From: Ramicandelaber brevisporus
Lineage: Eukaryota; Kickxellomycota; Ramicandelaberales; Ramicandelaberaceae
Assembly: GCA_025201865.1 (NCBI GenBank)
Contig: MU603014.1
Location: 1 to 25,795 of the forward strand
DNA: 25,795 nucleotides
Reading direction: 5' to 3'
How positions within the stretch are numbered: position 1 is the first letter of the stretch; each line of letters begins with the position of its first letter. The notes beneath the pieces are model-generated. The model saw only the letters and a program-made list of their open reading frames with translations, was not told the origin of the DNA and made no database searches. A program made the position numbers and the translations under genes. This document shows, one piece after another, positions 25,574 through 25,795 of the stretch.

Positions 25574-25795
25574 AAAAAATGATGATGAATACTTTGTGTT
25601 TCAAAAATAAAAGTGATTAATAATCTTGAGTACACTTGTGTTACTAAACTAGTGGCAGTTCTGTTCATTAACACTAAAAAAGGAAACGAAGATGAAGCAT
25701 GCGGTAACGAATAGATTTTTTGACAATTGACATGTGGATGTGCCATGTGGAAACAATGAAATTGGGGAGATCCAAAAGTGGCAGCAATTAGGGCA
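25574..25795. other. 3' UTR of CBP80 and right flank
   Basis: AT-rich sequence after the CBP80 stop. Nothing further is recognisable before the window ends. Confidence 0.5.
25606..25611 (+). terminator. Polyadenylation signal AATAAA for CBP80
   Basis: AATAAA lies 32 nt after the stop codon of the CBP80 gene, in AT-rich sequence, at a normal fungal position. Confidence 0.55.

Noticed and set aside
1-25795. tRNA, rRNA, CRISPR array or intact transposon
   Set aside because: By eye I found no cloverleaf-like T-loop box in intergenic DNA, no rRNA segment, no regularly spaced repeat-spacer pattern, and no transposase or reverse transcriptase motifs.

Overview
This window looks like nuclear DNA of a fungus, probably an early-diverging lineage. 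A fungus-specific WOPR (Gti1/Pac2/Wor1-type) regulator is present. The ribosomal protein uL3 carries fungal-type sequence (for example [19 protein letters not shown] and [16 protein letters not shown]). An SS18-type SSXT protein and a V-ATPase VOA1 protein sit alongside a nuclear cap-binding CBP80. Thirteen protein-coding genes can be supported, and nearly all read through as single uninterrupted frames, so the genome is intron-poor. Glutamine tracts, alanine/serine runs and microsatellites are abundant. An intron-poor zoopagomycete (Kickxellomycotina-like) fungus would fit, but that placement is inference and not secure.

Layout, left to right: 931-5598 (-) large polyQ protein with a hyccin/FAM126-like N-terminal region; 6655-7056 (-) V-ATPase subunit G; 7702-8880 (+) ribosomal protein uL3; 9470-10522 (+) DUF4097-like beta-repeat protein; 10895-12676 (-) WOPR transcription regulator; 12677-15705 a 3 kb non-coding divergent region; 15706-16791 (+) disordered polyQ protein of unknown role; 16873-17889 (-) inositol polyphosphate multikinase; 18231-18590 (-) small helical protein, perhaps Mediator Med9; 18668-19675 (-) SSXT-domain coactivator; 19911-20135 (-) cysteine-rich small secreted protein; 21028-21189 (-) 53-residue secreted peptide; 22082-22438 (-) minimal VOA1; 22685-25573 (+) CBP80.

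Most genes are unrelated housekeeping or regulatory genes, with no operon-like arrangement. Loose themes recur. There are two V-ATPase factors (subunit G and the assembly factor VOA1) and two inositol/phosphoinositide factors (IPMK and a possible hyccin-like PI4-kinase scaffold). There are also several nuclear gene-expression proteins (WOPR, SSXT, the possible Med9, CBP80 and IPMK).

The most unusual stretch is 19.7-22.1 kb. It holds two tiny secreted-protein genes, two copies of a 37-bp identical direct repeat, and four copies of a CCTTGATAT motif. The second notable region is 12.7-15.7 kb, where strand composition flips near 14.51 kb, suggesting two very long divergent 5' leaders, one belonging to the WOPR regulator. 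I see no rRNA, tRNA, CRISPR, integrated virus or intact transposon.
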